Made by a program: the position numbers and the translations under genes. The notes beneath the pieces were generated by a model that had not been told where the DNA came from, ran no database searches, and saw only the letters and a program-made list of their open reading frames with translations. Below are positions 24,627-38,696 of a stretch of DNA of 64,000 bases, one piece after another (the stretch's first letter is position 1; each line of letters starts with the position of its first letter). Origin of the DNA: Balaenoptera acutorostrata (taxonomy: Eukaryota > Chordata > Mammalia > Artiodactyla > Balaenopteridae). The stretch spans positions 1-64,000 of the forward strand of contig NW_026645881.1 in assembly GCF_949987535.1 (NCBI RefSeq), read 5' to 3'.

Positions 24627-26384
24627 GGATTGACCATATCTAGACCCACAGCTGATTGAGACATAAGGGTGGACACTCTTGGGGCTGAGAGGTTCGGTGA
24701 GGTTGGGTGAGCCAACGCAGACCCTTTCAAGTAATACTGCATGGTACCCATCCCATGGGTCCCAAATCTCCAGGTTCAAGGGCATTTTCCTACGTCGAAA
24801 ACAGGCATGAGAAACCCAGAAGATGGTACACCGTGTGATCGGGAAAGGTTTCTAAAACGCACCTCATTTCTCATCTCCTTTGCTCGGGTTCGCCATTCCA
24901 GCCGATTTACTAGCCATCTCCCTCCTTGGAGAATCAGCACCTTTAACCTCCTGTTCCGTACAGGTTGCAATTTGTCCTGAGGATGAACGGGAAGAGGGGG
25001 AACCAATGAGAGACTAGCTCTAGGGGTTGGGACAGGCACAGGTCACTCTATTTTCCCATCAGGAAGAAGAATTAAGCACAAGCTCAGCCTGCCCCCCAGA
25101 ACCAGAAGAGGGCCTGAAGCAATCCTGCGCTTTTGCGGCCAGCTCCCAAAAAAGCGAGTTGAAAAATGGAGCTCAGGGGCACTGCAATTCACAAACCTGC
25201 AGAGTTTTAAATGATACCTCTCGTCCACAAATATATTAAGGGAAGGCAACGAAGAGGCTTTGAAAGCAAGGCAGAATTGCAGGAAACAGATTTCAGGAGG
25301 TAGATTCGAATCGCCTTGAAAGCACATGAAAAGCTGCAAAACGTGGAAATGATGCCCTTGGCCAAAAAGGGCGTATGCGTTTTTTCCTGAATATATTCAG
25401 GAAAAAACGCATACGCCCTTTTTGGCCAACCAAGCAACCTGGAAAGGCCAATCAGCGCTCCAAAGAAGTCTCGCTTCCCAGCGGGCAAAAGGGCCATGCG
25501 GAAAAAAGTGTCCAAACCAGAAATGCAGGACCGGCCATGGAGAAATGGGAGCCTTGCTACGCTGATGGGTGGGATGTAAATTGCCAACAGCCACTCTGGA
25601 GAAGTGTACGGTGTGTTCTGAAACATCTAAAAAACACAGCTTGGAGAGCATAGGGCACTTCCACTCATGGGCGTATAAATTGGGAAAACTAAAAATCAGC
25701 AAGACACAGGCACCCCAAAGTTTAGGGCTGCTCTGTTGACAAGAACCCCCACTTCATTACACCTTAAATATCCTAGGAAAGAGAAAAATGGATAAAGAAG
25801 TTGGGGTCCTCATGTACAATGGAATATCACTCAGCCATGAAATCCACGTCATAAGGCTAGTAGCAGCACGATGAGTCGATTTAGGTACGACGATTCTAAG
25901 TGAAATAAGTCACACAGAAAAAGACACTTATCATAAGATATCACTTAGAGAGGGAATGTAAAAACCGCTACACTTGAACTGAATTACAAAACAGAACAGA
26001 GTCACACGTTCAGGAAACACACTATGGCTGCTGAACGGGAAAGGTGAGGTGGGGTGATGCATAAAACAAGGGTTTCAAATTAGCTCCGATACCGTTCCAT
26101 AAACCCAATATGTAAGAGACAAGACCTATTCCTTTTTCAGTGAACTGGACTCAACACCCCCTATTCACCGCACAAGAATATATCTGACTAGGAAGAATCT
26201 TCAAACCTATGTATTGATATCTCTCTGTAAGTGAGTCAAGGGGGTGTAAAGCGGCATAAACACAGCCGTGAAAAGCAGCTAAACCCCATTATAAAAATAA
26301 ATTACTTTTCAAAACCCGTGAAACAAAGGCAGTGAAAGAGAGAGAAATTCTTACAAAATTCGTTCAGGGGCTGTGATGCAACCT
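24627..26384 (+). repeat. Satellite monomer 15 (1,758 bp)
   Basis: Palindrome 25358-25429; L1-derived part about 25431-26304. It has the GTGGAAATG deletion, GGGCATTTTCC and GAGTCGATTT. I see no difference from monomer 18, 5,276 bp downstream. Confidence 0.9.
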
Positions 26385-28143
26385 GGATTGACCATATCTA
26401 GACCCACAGCTGATTGAGACATAAGGGTGGACACTCTTGGGGCTGAGAGGTTCGGTGAGGTTGGGTGAGCCAACGCAGACCCTTTCAAGTAATACTGCAT
26501 GGTACCCATCCCATGGGTCCCAAATCTCCAGGTTCAAGGGCATCTTCCTACGTCGAAAACAGGCATGAGAAACCCAGAAGATGGTACACCGTGTGATCGG
26601 GAAAGGTTTCTAAAACGCACCTCATTTCTCATCTCCTTTGCTCGGGTTCGCCATTCCAGCCGATTTACTAGCCATCTCCCTCCTTGGAGAATCAGCACCT
26701 TTAACCTCCTGTTCCGTACAGGTTGCAATTTGTCCTGAGGATGAAGGGGAAGAGGGGGAACCAATGAGAGACTAGCTCTAGGTGTTGGGACAGGCACAGG
26801 TCACTCTATTTTCCCATCAGGAAGAAGAATTAAGCACAAGCTCAGCCTGCCCCCCAGAACCAGAAGAGGGCCTGAAGCAATCCTGCGCTTTTGCGGCCAG
26901 CTCCCAAAAAAGCGAGTTGAAAAATGGAGCTGAGGGGCACTGCAATTCACAAACCTGCAGAGTTTTAAATGATACCTCTCGTCCACAAATATATTAAGGG
27001 AAGGCAACGAAGAGGCTTTGAAAGCAAGGCAGAATTGCAGGAAACAGATTTCAGGAGGTAGATTCGAATCGCCTTGAAAGCACATGAAAAGCGGCAAAAC
27101 GTGGACAATGATGCCCTTGGCCAAAAAGGGCGTATGCGTTTTTTCCTGAATATATTCAGGAAAAAACGCATACGCCCTTTTTGGCCAACCAAGCAACCTG
27201 GAAAGGCCAATCAGCGCTCCAAAGAAATCTCGCTTCCCAGCGGGCAAAAGGGCCATGCGGAAAAAAGTGTCCAAACCAGAAATGCAGGACCGGCCATGGA
27301 GAAATGGGAGCCTTGCTACGCTGATGGGCGGGATGTAAATTGCCAACAGCCACTCTGGAGAAGTGTACGGTGTGTTCTGAAACATCTAAAAAACACAGCT
27401 TGGAGAGCATAGGGCACTTCCACTCATGGGCGTATAAATTGGGAAAACTAAACATCAGCAAGACACAGGCACCCCAAAGTTTAGGGCTGCTCTGTTGACA
27501 AGAACCCCCACTTCATTACACCTTAAATATCCTAGGAAAGAGAAAAATGGATAAAGAAGTTGGGGTCCTCATGTACAATGGAATATCACTCAGCCATGAA
27601 ATCCACGTCATAAGGCTAGTAGCAGCACGATGAGTGGATTTAGGTACGACGATTCTAAGTGAAATAAGTCACACAGAAAAAGACAGTTATCATAAGATAT
27701 CACTTAGACAGGGGATGTAAAAACCGCTACACTTGAACTGAATTACAAAACAGAACAGAGACACACGTTTAGGAAACACACTATGGGTGCTGAACGGGAA
27801 AGGTGAGGTGGGGTGATGCATAAAACAAGGGTTTCAAATTAGCTCAGATACCGTTCCATAAACCCAATATGTAAGAGACAAGACCTATTCCTTTTTCAGT
27901 GAACTGGACTCAACACCCCCTATTCACCGCACAAGAATATATCTGACTAGGAAGAATCTTCAAACCTATGTATTGATATCTCTCCGTAATTGAGTCAAGG
28001 GGGTGTAAAGCGGCATAAACACAGCCGTGAAAAGCAGCTAAACCCCATTATAAAAATAAATTACTTTTCAAAACCCGTGAAACAAAGACAGTGAAAGAGA
28101 GAGAAATTCTTACAAAATTCGTTCAGGGGCTGTGATGCAACCT
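26385..28143 (+). repeat. Satellite monomer 16 (1,759 bp)
   Basis: Palindrome 27117-27188; L1-derived part about 27190-28063. A strongly marked copy: ATGAAGGGGAAG near 26741, GAGCTGAGGG near 26927, AAATCTCGC, GATGGGCGGG, CTAAACATC near 27449, TTAGACAGGGGATG near 27704, ATGGGTGCTG near 27783, CCGTAATTGAG near 27984. Apparently identical to monomer 19. Confidence 0.9.
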
Positions 28144-29902
28144 GGATTGACCATATCTAGACCCACAGCTGATTGAGACATATGGGTGGACACTCTTGGG
28201 GCTGAGAGGTTCGGTGAGGTTGGGTGAGCCAATGCAGACCCTTTCAAGTAATACTGCATGGTACCCATCCCATGGGTCCCAAATCTCCAGGTTCAAGGGC
28301 ATCTTCCTACGTCGAAAACAGGCATGAGAAACCCAGAAGATGGTACACCGTGTGATCGGGAAAGGTTTCTAAAACGCACCTCATTTCTCATCTCCTTTGC
28401 TCGGGTTCGCCATTGCAGCCGATTTACTAGCCATCTCCTTCCTTGGAGAATCAGCACCTTTAACCTCCTGTTCCGTACAGGTTGCAATTTGTCCTGAGGA
28501 TGAACGGGAAGAGGGGGAACCAATGAGAGACTAGCTCTAGGGGTTGGGACAGGCACAGGTCACTCTATTTTCCCATCAGGAAGAAGAATTAAGCACAAGC
28601 TCAGCCTGCCCCCCAGAACCAGAAGAGGGCCTGAAGCAATCCTGCGCTTTTGCGGCCAGCTCCCAAAAAAGCGAGTTGAAAAATGGAGCTCAGGGGCACT
28701 GCAATTCACAAACCTGCAGAGTTTTAAATGATACCTCTCGTCCACAAATATATTAAGGGAAGGCAACGAAGAGGCTTTGAAAGCAAGGCAGAATTGCAGG
28801 AAACAGATTTCAGGAGGTAGATTCGAATCGCCTTGAAAGCACATGAAAAGCTGCAAAACGTGGACAATGATGCCCTTGGCCAAAAAGGGCGTATGCGTTT
28901 TTTCCTGAATATATTCAGGAAAAAACGCATACGCCCTTTTTGGCCAACCAAGCAACCTGGAAAGGCCAATCAGCGCTCCAAAGAAGTCTCGCTTCCCAGC
29001 GGGCAAAAGGGCCATGCGGAAAAAAGTGTCCAAACCAGAAATGCAGGACCGGCCATGGAGAAATGGGAGCCTTGCTACGCTGATGGGTGGGATGTAAATT
29101 GCCAACAGCCACTCTGGAGAAGTGTACGGTGTGTTCTGAAACATCTAGAAAACACAGCTTGGAGAGCATAGGGCACTTCCACTCATGGGCGTATAAATTG
29201 GGAAAACTAAAAATCAGCAAGACACAGGCACCCCAAAGTTTAGGGCTGCTCTGTTGACAAGAACCCCCACTTCATTACACCTTAAATATCCTAGGAAAGC
29301 GAAAAATGGATAAAGAAGTTGGGGTCTTCATGTACAATGGAATATCACTCAGCCATGAAATCCACGTCATAAGGCTAGTAGCAGCACGATGAGTGGATTT
29401 AGGTACGACGATTCTAAGTGAAATAAGTCACACAGAAAAAGACACTTATCATAAGATATCACTTAGAGAGGGAATGTAAAAACCGCTACACTTGAACTGA
29501 ATTACAAAACAGAACAGAGTCACACGTTCAGGAAACACACTATGGCGGCTGAACGGGAAAGGTGAGGTGGGGTGATGCATAAAACAAGGGTTTCAAATTA
29601 GCTCCGATACCGTTCCATAAACCCAATATGTAAGAGACAAGACCTATTCCTTTTTCAGTGAACTGGACTCAACACCCCCTATTCACCGCACAAGAATATA
29701 TCTGACTAGGAAGAATCTTCAAACCTATGTATTGATATCTCTCTGTAAGTGAGTCAAGGGGGTGTAAAGCGGCATAAACACAGCCGTGAAAAGCAGCTAA
29801 ACCCCATTATAAAAATAAATTACTTTTCAAAACCCGTGAAACAAAGACAGTGAAAGAGAGAGAAATTCTTACAAAATTCGTTCAGGGGCTGTGATGCAAC
29901 CT
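28144..29902 (+). repeat. Satellite monomer 17 (1,759 bp)
   Basis: Palindrome 28876-28947; L1-derived part about 28949-29822. Markers are GACATATGGG near 28178, CCAATGCAG near 28229, CATTGCAGCC near 28411, CTCCTTCCTT near 28435 and CTAGAAAACAC near 29145. It matches monomer 20 until 29326. Confidence 0.9.
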
Positions 29903-31660
29903 GGATTGACCATATCTAGACCCACAGCTGATTGAGACATAAGGGTGGACACTCTTGGGGCTGAGAGGTTCGGTGAGGTTGGGTGAGCCAACGCAGACCC
30001 TTTCAAGTAATACTGCATGGTACCCATCCCATGGGTCCCAAATCTCCAGGTTCAAGGGCATTTTCCTACGTCGAAAACAGGCATGAGAAACCCAGAAGAT
30101 GGTACACCGTGTGATCGGGAAAGGTTTCTAAAACGCACCTCATTTCTCATCTCCTTTGCTCGGGTTCGCCATTCCAGCCGATTTACTAGCCATCTCCCTC
30201 CTTGGAGAATCAGCACCTTTAACCTCCTGTTCCGTACAGGTTGCAATTTGTCCTGAGGATGAACGGGAAGAGGGGGAACCAATGAGAGACTAGCTCTAGG
30301 GGTTGGGACAGGCACAGGTCACTCTATTTTCCCATCAGGAAGAAGAATTAAGCACAAGCTCAGCCTGCCCCCCAGAACCAGAAGAGGGCCTGAAGCAATC
30401 CTGCGCTTTTGCGGCCAGCTCCCAAAAAAGCGAGTTGAAAAATGGAGCTCAGGGGCACTGCAATTCACAAACCTGCAGAGTTTTAAATGATACCTCTCGT
30501 CCACAAATATATTAAGGGAAGGCAACGAAGAGGCTTTGAAAGCAAGGCAGAATTGCAGGAAACAGATTTCAGGAGGTAGATTCGAATCGCCTTGAAAGCA
30601 CATGAAAAGCTGCAAAACGTGGAAATGATGCCCTTGGCCAAAAAGGGCGTATGCGTTTTTTCCTGAATATATTCAGGAAAAAACGCATACGCCCTTTTTG
30701 GCCAACCAAGCAACCTGGAAAGGCCAATCAGCGCTCCAAAGAAGTCTCGCTTCCCAGCGGGCAAAAGGGCCATGCGGAAAAAAGTGTCCAAACCAGAAAT
30801 GCAGGACCGGCCATGGAGAAATGGGAGCCTTGCTACGCTGATGGGTGGGATGTAAATTGCCAACAGCCACTCTGGAGAAGTGTACGGTGTGTTCTGAAAC
30901 ATCTAAAAAACACAGCTTGGAGAGCATAGGGCACTTCCACTCATGGGCGTATAAATTGGGAAAACTAAAAATCAGCAAGACACAGGCACCCCAAAGTTTA
31001 GGGCTGCTCTGTTGACAAGAACCCCCACTTCATTACACCTTAAATATCCTAGGAAAGAGAAAAATGGATAAAGAAGTTGGGGTCCTCATGTACAATGGAA
31101 TATCACTCAGCCATGAAATCCACGTCATAAGGCTAGTAGCAGCACGATGAGTCGATTTAGGTACGACGATTCTAAGTGAAATAAGTCACACAGAAAAAGA
31201 CACTTATCATAAGATATCACTTAGAGAGGGAATGTAAAAACCGCTACACTTGAACTGAATTACAAAACAGAACAGAGTCACACGTTCAGGAAACACACTA
31301 TGGCTGCTGAACGGGAAAGGTGAGGTGGGGTGATGCATAAAACAAGGGTTTCAAATTAGCTCCGATACCGTTCCATAAACCCAATATGTAAGAGACAAGA
31401 CCTATTCCTTTTTCAGTGAACTGGACTCAACACCCCCTATTCACCGCACAAGAATATATCTGACTAGGAAGAATCTTCAAACCTATGTATTGATATCTCT
31501 CTGTAAGTGAGTCAAGGGGGTGTAAAGCGGCATAAACACAGCCGTGAAAAGCAGCTAAACCCCATTATAAAAATAAATTACTTTTCAAAACCCGTGAAAC
31601 AAAGGCAGTGAAAGAGAGAGAAATTCTTACAAAATTCGTTCAGGGGCTGTGATGCAACCT
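29903..31660 (+). repeat. Satellite monomer 18 (1,758 bp)
   Basis: Palindrome 30634-30705; L1-derived part about 30707-31580. Second copy of monomer 15, including its one-base deletion. Confidence 0.9.
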
Positions 31661-33419
31661 GGATTGACCATATCTAGACCCACAGCTGATTGAGACATAA
31701 GGGTGGACACTCTTGGGGCTGAGAGGTTCGGTGAGGTTGGGTGAGCCAACGCAGACCCTTTCAAGTAATACTGCATGGTACCCATCCCATGGGTCCCAAA
31801 TCTCCAGGTTCAAGGGCATCTTCCTACGTCGAAAACAGGCATGAGAAACCCAGAAGATGGTACACCGTGTGATCGGGAAAGGTTTCTAAAACGCACCTCA
31901 TTTCTCATCTCCTTTGCTCGGGTTCGCCATTCCAGCCGATTTACTAGCCATCTCCCTCCTTGGAGAATCAGCACCTTTAACCTCCTGTTCCGTACAGGTT
32001 GCAATTTGTCCTGAGGATGAAGGGGAAGAGGGGGAACCAATGAGAGACTAGCTCTAGGTGTTGGGACAGGCACAGGTCACTCTATTTTCCCATCAGGAAG
32101 AAGAATTAAGCACAAGCTCAGCCTGCCCCCCAGAACCAGAAGAGGGCCTGAAGCAATCCTGCGCTTTTGCGGCCAGCTCCCAAAAAAGCGAGTTGAAAAA
32201 TGGAGCTGAGGGGCACTGCAATTCACAAACCTGCAGAGTTTTAAATGATACCTCTCGTCCACAAATATATTAAGGGAAGGCAACGAAGAGGCTTTGAAAG
32301 CAAGGCAGAATTGCAGGAAACAGATTTCAGGAGGTAGATTCGAATCGCCTTGAAAGCACATGAAAAGCGGCAAAACGTGGACAATGATGCCCTTGGCCAA
32401 AAAGGGCGTATGCGTTTTTTCCTGAATATATTCAGGAAAAAACGCATACGCCCTTTTTGGCCAACCAAGCAACCTGGAAAGGCCAATCAGCGCTCCAAAG
32501 AAATCTCGCTTCCCAGCGGGCAAAAGGGCCATGCGGAAAAAAGTGTCCAAACCAGAAATGCAGGACCGGCCATGGAGAAATGGGAGCCTTGCTACGCTGA
32601 TGGGCGGGATGTAAATTGCCAACAGCCACTCTGGAGAAGTGTACGGTGTGTTCTGAAACATCTAAAAAACACAGCTTGGAGAGCATAGGGCACTTCCACT
32701 CATGGGCGTATAAATTGGGAAAACTAAACATCAGCAAGACACAGGCACCCCAAAGTTTAGGGCTGCTCTGTTGACAAGAACCCCCACTTCATTACACCTT
32801 AAATATCCTAGGAAAGAGAAAAATGGATAAAGAAGTTGGGGTCCTCATGTACAATGGAATATCACTCAGCCATGAAATCCACGTCATAAGGCTAGTAGCA
32901 GCACGATGAGTGGATTTAGGTACGACGATTCTAAGTGAAATAAGTCACACAGAAAAAGACAGTTATCATAAGATATCACTTAGACAGGGGATGTAAAAAC
33001 CGCTACACTTGAACTGAATTACAAAACAGAACAGAGACACACGTTTAGGAAACACACTATGGGTGCTGAACGGGAAAGGTGAGGTGGGGTGATGCATAAA
33101 ACAAGGGTTTCAAATTAGCTCAGATACCGTTCCATAAACCCAATATGTAAGAGACAAGACCTATTCCTTTTTCAGTGAACTGGACTCAACACCCCCTATT
33201 CACCGCACAAGAATATATCTGACTAGGAAGAATCTTCAAACCTATGTATTGATATCTCTCCGTAATTGAGTCAAGGGGGTGTAAAGCGGCATAAACACAG
33301 CCGTGAAAAGCAGCTAAACCCCATTATAAAAATAAATTACTTTTCAAAACCCGTGAAACAAAGACAGTGAAAGAGAGAGAAATTCTTACAAAATTCGTTC
33401 AGGGGCTGTGATGCAACCT
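31661..33419 (+). repeat. Satellite monomer 19 (1,759 bp)
   Basis: Palindrome 32393-32464; L1-derived part about 32466-33339. Second copy of monomer 16 with all its marker substitutions. Confidence 0.9.
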
Positions 33420-35178
33420 GGATTGACCATATCTAGACCCACAGCTGATTGAGACATATGGGTGGACACTCTTGGGGCTGAGAGGTTCGGTGAGGTTGGG
33501 TGAGCCAATGCAGACCCTTTCAAGTAATACTGCATGGTACCCATCCCATGGGTCCCAAATCTCCAGGTTCAAGGGCATCTTCCTACGTCGAAAACAGGCA
33601 TGAGAAACCCAGAAGATGGTACACCGTGTGATCGGGAAAGGTTTCTAAAACGCACCTCATTTCTCATCTCCTTTGCTCGGGTTCGCCATTGCAGCCGATT
33701 TACTAGCCATCTCCTTCCTTGGAGAATCAGCACCTTTAACCTCCTGTTCCGTACAGGTTGCAATTTGTCCTGAGGATGAACGGGAAGAGGGGGAACCAAT
33801 GAGAGACTAGCTCTAGGGGTTGGGACAGGCACAGGTCACTCTATTTTCCCATCAGGAAGAAGAATTAAGCACAAGCTCAGCCTGCCCCCCAGAACCAGAA
33901 GAGGGCCTGAAGCAATCCTGCGCTTTTGCGGCCAGCTCCCAAAAAAGCGAGTTGAAAAATGGAGCTCAGGGGCACTGCAATTCACAAACCTGCAGAGTTT
34001 TAAATGATACCTCTCGTCCACAAATATATTAAGGGAAGGCAACGAAGAGGCTTTGAAAGCAAGGCAGAATTGCAGGAAACAGATTTCAGGAGGTAGATTC
34101 GAATCGCCTTGAAAGCACATGAAAAGCTGCAAAACGTGGACAATGATGCCCTTGGCCAAAAAGGGCGTATGCGTTTTTTCCTGAATATATTCAGGAAAAA
34201 ACGCATACGCCCTTTTTGGCCAACCAAGCAACCTGGAAAGGCCAATCAGCGCTCCAAAGAAGTCTCGCTTCCCAGCGGGCAAAAGGGCCATGCGGAAAAA
34301 AGTGTCCAAACCAGAAATGCAGGACCGGCCATGGAGAAATGGGAGCCTTGCTACGCTGATGGGTGGGATGTAAATTGCCAACAGCCACTCTGGAGAAGTG
34401 TACGGTGTGTTCTGAAACATCTAGAAAACACAGCTTGGAGAGCATAGGGCACTTCCACTCATGGGCGTATAAATTGGGAAAACTAAAAATCAGCAAGACA
34501 CAGGCACCCCAAAGTTTAGGGCTGCTCTGTTGACAAGAACCCCCACTTCATTACACCTTAAATATCCTAGGAAAGCGAAAAATGGATAAAGAAGTTGGGG
34601 TCCTCATGTACAATGGAATATCACTCAGCCATGAAATCCACGTCATAAGGCTAGTAGCAGCACGATGAGTGGATTTAGGTACGACGATTCTAAGTGAAAT
34701 AAGTCACACAGAAAAAGACACTTATCATAAGATATCACTTAGAGAGGGAATGTAAAAACCGCTACACTTGAACTGAATTACAAAACAGAACAGAGTCACA
34801 CGTTCAGGAAACACACTATGGCTGCTGAACGGGAAAGGTGAGGTGGGGTGATGAATAAAACAAGGGTTTCAAATTAGCTCCGATACCGTTCCATAAACCC
34901 AATATGTAAGAGACAAGACCTATTCCTTTTTCAGTGAACTGGACTCAACACCCCCTATTCACCGCACAAGAATATATCTGACTAGTAAGAATCTTCAAAC
35001 CTATGTATTGATATCTCTCTGTAAGTGAGTCAAGGGGGTGTAAAGCGGCATAAACACAGCCGTGAAAAGCAGCTAAACCCCATTATAAAAATAAATTACT
35101 TTTCAAAACCCGTGAAACAAAGGCAGTGAAAGAGAGAGAAATTCTTACAAAATTCGTTCAGGGGCTGTGATGCAACCT
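33420..35178 (+). repeat. Satellite monomer 20 (1,759 bp)
   Basis: Palindrome 34152-34223; L1-derived part about 34225-35098. Copy of monomer 17 up to 34602, then switches to another variant set: GGGGTCCTCATG, ATGAATAAAAC near 34851, CTGACTAGTAAG and AAAGGCAGTG. Confidence 0.9.
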
Positions 35179-36937
35179 GGATTGACCATATCTAGACCCA
35201 CAGCTGATTGAGACATAAGGGTGGACACTCTTGGGGCTGAGAGGTTCGGTGAGGTTGGGTGAGCCAACGCAGACCCTTTCAAGTAATACTGCATGGTACC
35301 CATCCCATGGGTCCCAAATCTCCAGGTTCAAGGGCATCTTCCTACGTCGAAAACAGGCATGAGAAACCCAGAAGATGGTACACCGTGTGATCGGGAAAGG
35401 TTTCTAAAACGCACCTCATTTCTCATCTCCTTTGCTCGGGTTCGCCATTCCAGCCGATTTACTAGCCATCTCCCTCCTTGGAGAATCAGCACCTTTAACC
35501 TCCTGTTCCGTACAGGTTGCAATTTGTCCTGAGGATGAACGGGAAGAGGGGGAACCAATGAGAGACTAGCTCTAGGTGTTGGGACAGGCACAGGTCACTC
35601 TATTTTCCCATCAGGAAGAAGAATTAAGCACAAGCTCAGCCTGCCCCCCAGAACCAGAAGAGGGCCTGAAGCAATCCTGCGCTTTTGCGGCCAGCTCCCA
35701 AAAAAGCGAGTTGAAAAATGGAGCTCAGGGGCACTGCAATTCACAAACCTGCAGAGTTTTAAATGATACCTCTCGTCCACAAATATATTAAGGGAAGGCA
35801 ACGAAGAGGCTTTGAAAGCAAGGCAGAATTGCAGGAAACAGATTTCAGGAGGTAGATTCGAATCGCCTTGAAAGCACATGAAAAGCGGCAAAACGTGGAC
35901 AATGATGCCCTTGGCCAAAAAGGGCGTATGCGTTTTTTCCTGAATATATTCAGGAAAAAACGCATACGCCCTTTTTGGCCAACCAAGCAACCTGGAAAGG
36001 CCAATCAGCGCTCCAAAGAAATCTCGCTTCCCAGCGGGCAAAAGGGCCATGCGGAAAAAAGTGTCCAAACCAGAAATGCAGGACCGGCCATGGAGAAATG
36101 GGAGCCTTGCTACGCTGATGGGCGGGATGTAAATTGCCAACAGCCACTCTGGAGAAGTGTACGGTGTGTTCTGAAACATCTAAAAAACACAGCTTGGAGA
36201 GCATAGGGCACTTCCACTCATGGGCGTATAAATTGGGAAAACTAAACATCAGCAAGACACAGGCACCCCAAAGTTTAGGGCTGCTCTGTTGACAAGAACC
36301 CCCACTTCATTACACCTTAAATATCCTAGGAAAGAGAAAAATGGATAAAGAAGTTGGGGTCCTCATGTACAATGGAATATCACTCAGCCATGAAATCAAC
36401 GTCATAAGGCTAGTAGCAGCACGATGAGTGGATTTAGGTACGACGATTCTAAGTGAAATAAGTCACACAGAAAAAGACAGTTATCATAAGATATCACTTA
36501 GACAGGGGATGTAAAAACCGCTACACTTGAACTGAATTACAAAACAGAACAGAGACACACGTTTAGGAAACACACTATGGGTGCTGAACGGGAAAGGTGA
36601 GGTGGGGTGATGCATAAAACAAGGGTTTCAAATTAGCTCAGATACCGTTCCATAAACCCAATATGTAAGAGACAAGACCTATTCCTTTTTCAGTGAACTG
36701 GACTCAACACCCCCTATTCACCGCACAAGAATATATCTGACTAGGAAGAATCTTCAAACCTATGTATTGATATCTCTCCGTAATTGAGTCAAGGGGGTGT
36801 AAAGCGGCATAAACACAGCCGTGAAAAGCAGCTAAACCCCATTATAAAAATAAATTACTTTTCAAAACCCGTGAAACAAAGACAGTGAAAGAGAGAGAAA
36901 TTCTTACAAAATTCGTTCAGGGGCTGTGATGCAACCT
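35179..36937 (+). repeat. Satellite monomer 21 (1,759 bp, chimeric)
   Basis: Palindrome 35911-35982; L1-derived part about 35984-36857. The left half has consensus spelling. From about 36020 it carries the monomer 16/19 set (AAATCTCGC, GATGGGCGGG, CTAAACATC, CAGGGGATG, ATGGGTGCTG). It adds ATCAACGTC near 36396, later common in 27-31 and 33-36. Confidence 0.9.
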
Positions 36938-38696
36938 GGATTGACCATATCTAGACCCACAGCTGATTGAGACATAAGGGTGGACACTCTTGGGGCTGAG
37001 AGGTTCGGTGAGGTTGGGTGAGCCAACGCAGACCCTTTCAAGTAATACTGCATGGTACCCATCCCATGGGTCCCAAATCTCCAGGTTCAAGGGCATCTTC
37101 CTACGTCGAAAACAGGCATGAGAAACCCAGAAGATGGTACACCGTGTGATCGGGAAAGGTTTCTAAAACGCACCTCATTTCTCATCTCCTTTGCTCGGGT
37201 TCGCCATTGCAGCCGATTTACTAGCCATCTCCTTCCTTGGAGAATCAGCACCTTTAACCTCCTGTTCCGTACAGGTTGCAATTTGTCCTGAGGATGAACG
37301 GGAAGAGGGGGAACCAATGAGAGACTAGCTCTAGGGGTTGGGACAGGCATAGGTCACTCTATTTTCCCATCAGGAAGAAGAATTAAGCACAAGCTCAGCC
37401 TGCCCCCCAGAACCAGAAGAGGGCCTGAAGCAATCCTGCGCTTTTGCGGCCAGCTCCCAAAAAAGCGAGTTGAAAAATGGAGCTCAGGGGCACTGCAATT
37501 CACAAACCTGCAGAGTTTTAAATGATACCTCTCGTCCACAAATATATTAAGGGAAGGCAACGAAGAGGCTTTGAAAGCAAGGCAGAATTGCAGGAAACAG
37601 ATTTCAGGAGGTAGATTCGAATCGCCTTGAAAGCACATGAAAAGCGGCAAAACGTGGACAATGATGCCCTTGGCCAAAAAGGGCGTATGCGTTTTTTCCT
37701 GAATATATTCAGGAAAAAACGCATACGCCCTTTTTGGCCAACCAAGCAACCTGGAAAGGCCAATCAGCGCTCCAAAGAAGTCTCGCTTCCCAGCGGGCAA
37801 AAGGGCCATGCGGAAAAAAGTGTCCAAACCAGAAATGCAGGACCGGCCATGGAGAAATGGGAGCCTTGCTACGCTGATGGGTGGGATGTAAATTGCCAAC
37901 AGCCACTCTGGAGAAGTGTACGGTGTGTTCTGAAACATCTAAAAAACACAGCTTGGAGAGCATAGGGCACTTCCACTCATGGGCGTATAAATTGGGAAAA
38001 CTAAAAATCAGCAAGACACAGGCACCCCAAAGTTTAGGGCTGCTCTGTTGACAAGAACCCCCACTTCATTACACCTTAAATATCCTAGGAAAGAGAAAAA
38101 TGGATAAAGAAGTTGGGGTCCTCATGTACAATGGAATATCACTCAGCCATGAAATCCACGTCATAAGGCTAGTAGCAGCACGATGAGTGGATTTACGTAC
38201 GACGATTCTAAGTGAAATAAGTCACACAGAAAAAGACACTTATCATAAGATATCACTTAGAGAGGGAATGTAAAAACCGCTACACTTGAACTGAATTACA
38301 AAACAGAACAGAGTCACACGTTCAGGAAACACACTATGGCTGCTGAACGGGAAAGGTGAGGTGGGGTGATGCATAAAACAAGGGTTTCAAATTAGCTCCG
38401 ATACCGTTCCATAAACCCAATATGTAAGAGACAAGACCTATTCCTTTTTCAGTGAACTGGACTCAACACCCCCTATTCACCGCACAAGAATATATCTGAC
38501 TAGTAAGAATCTTCAAACCTATGTATTGATATCTCTCTGTAAGTGAGTCAAGGGGGTGTAAAGCGGCATAAACACAGCCGTGAAAAGCAGCTAAACCCCA
38601 TTATAAAAATAAATTACTTTTCAAAACCCGTGAAACAAAGGCAGTGAAAGAGAGAGAAATTCTTACAAAATTCGTTCAGGGGCTGTGATGCAACCT
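36938..38696 (+). repeat. Satellite monomer 22 (1,759 bp, chimeric)
   Basis: Palindrome 37670-37741; L1-derived part about 37743-38616. It has the CATTGCAGCC and CTCCTTCCTT markers of 17/20 on the left, consensus spelling around the palindrome, and CTGACTAGTAAG plus AAAGGCAGTG of monomer 20 on the right. Private: GGCATAGGTC near 37346 and TTTACGTACG near 38194. Confidence 0.9.

Larger units (their letters stand above)
23873..34602 (+). repeat. Three-monomer (5,276-bp) tandem duplication
   Basis: Over this interval the sequence repeats with period 5,276 bp instead of 1,759: monomers 15, 16 and 17 are followed by apparent copies 18, 19 and 20, including private substitutions and a one-base deletion. 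The left limit is set by a difference at 23872 versus 29148 (CTAAAA versus CTAGAA). The right limit is set by 29327 versus 34603 (TCTTC versus TCCTC). I noticed no difference inside the limits, so the event is recent. Confidence 0.85.
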
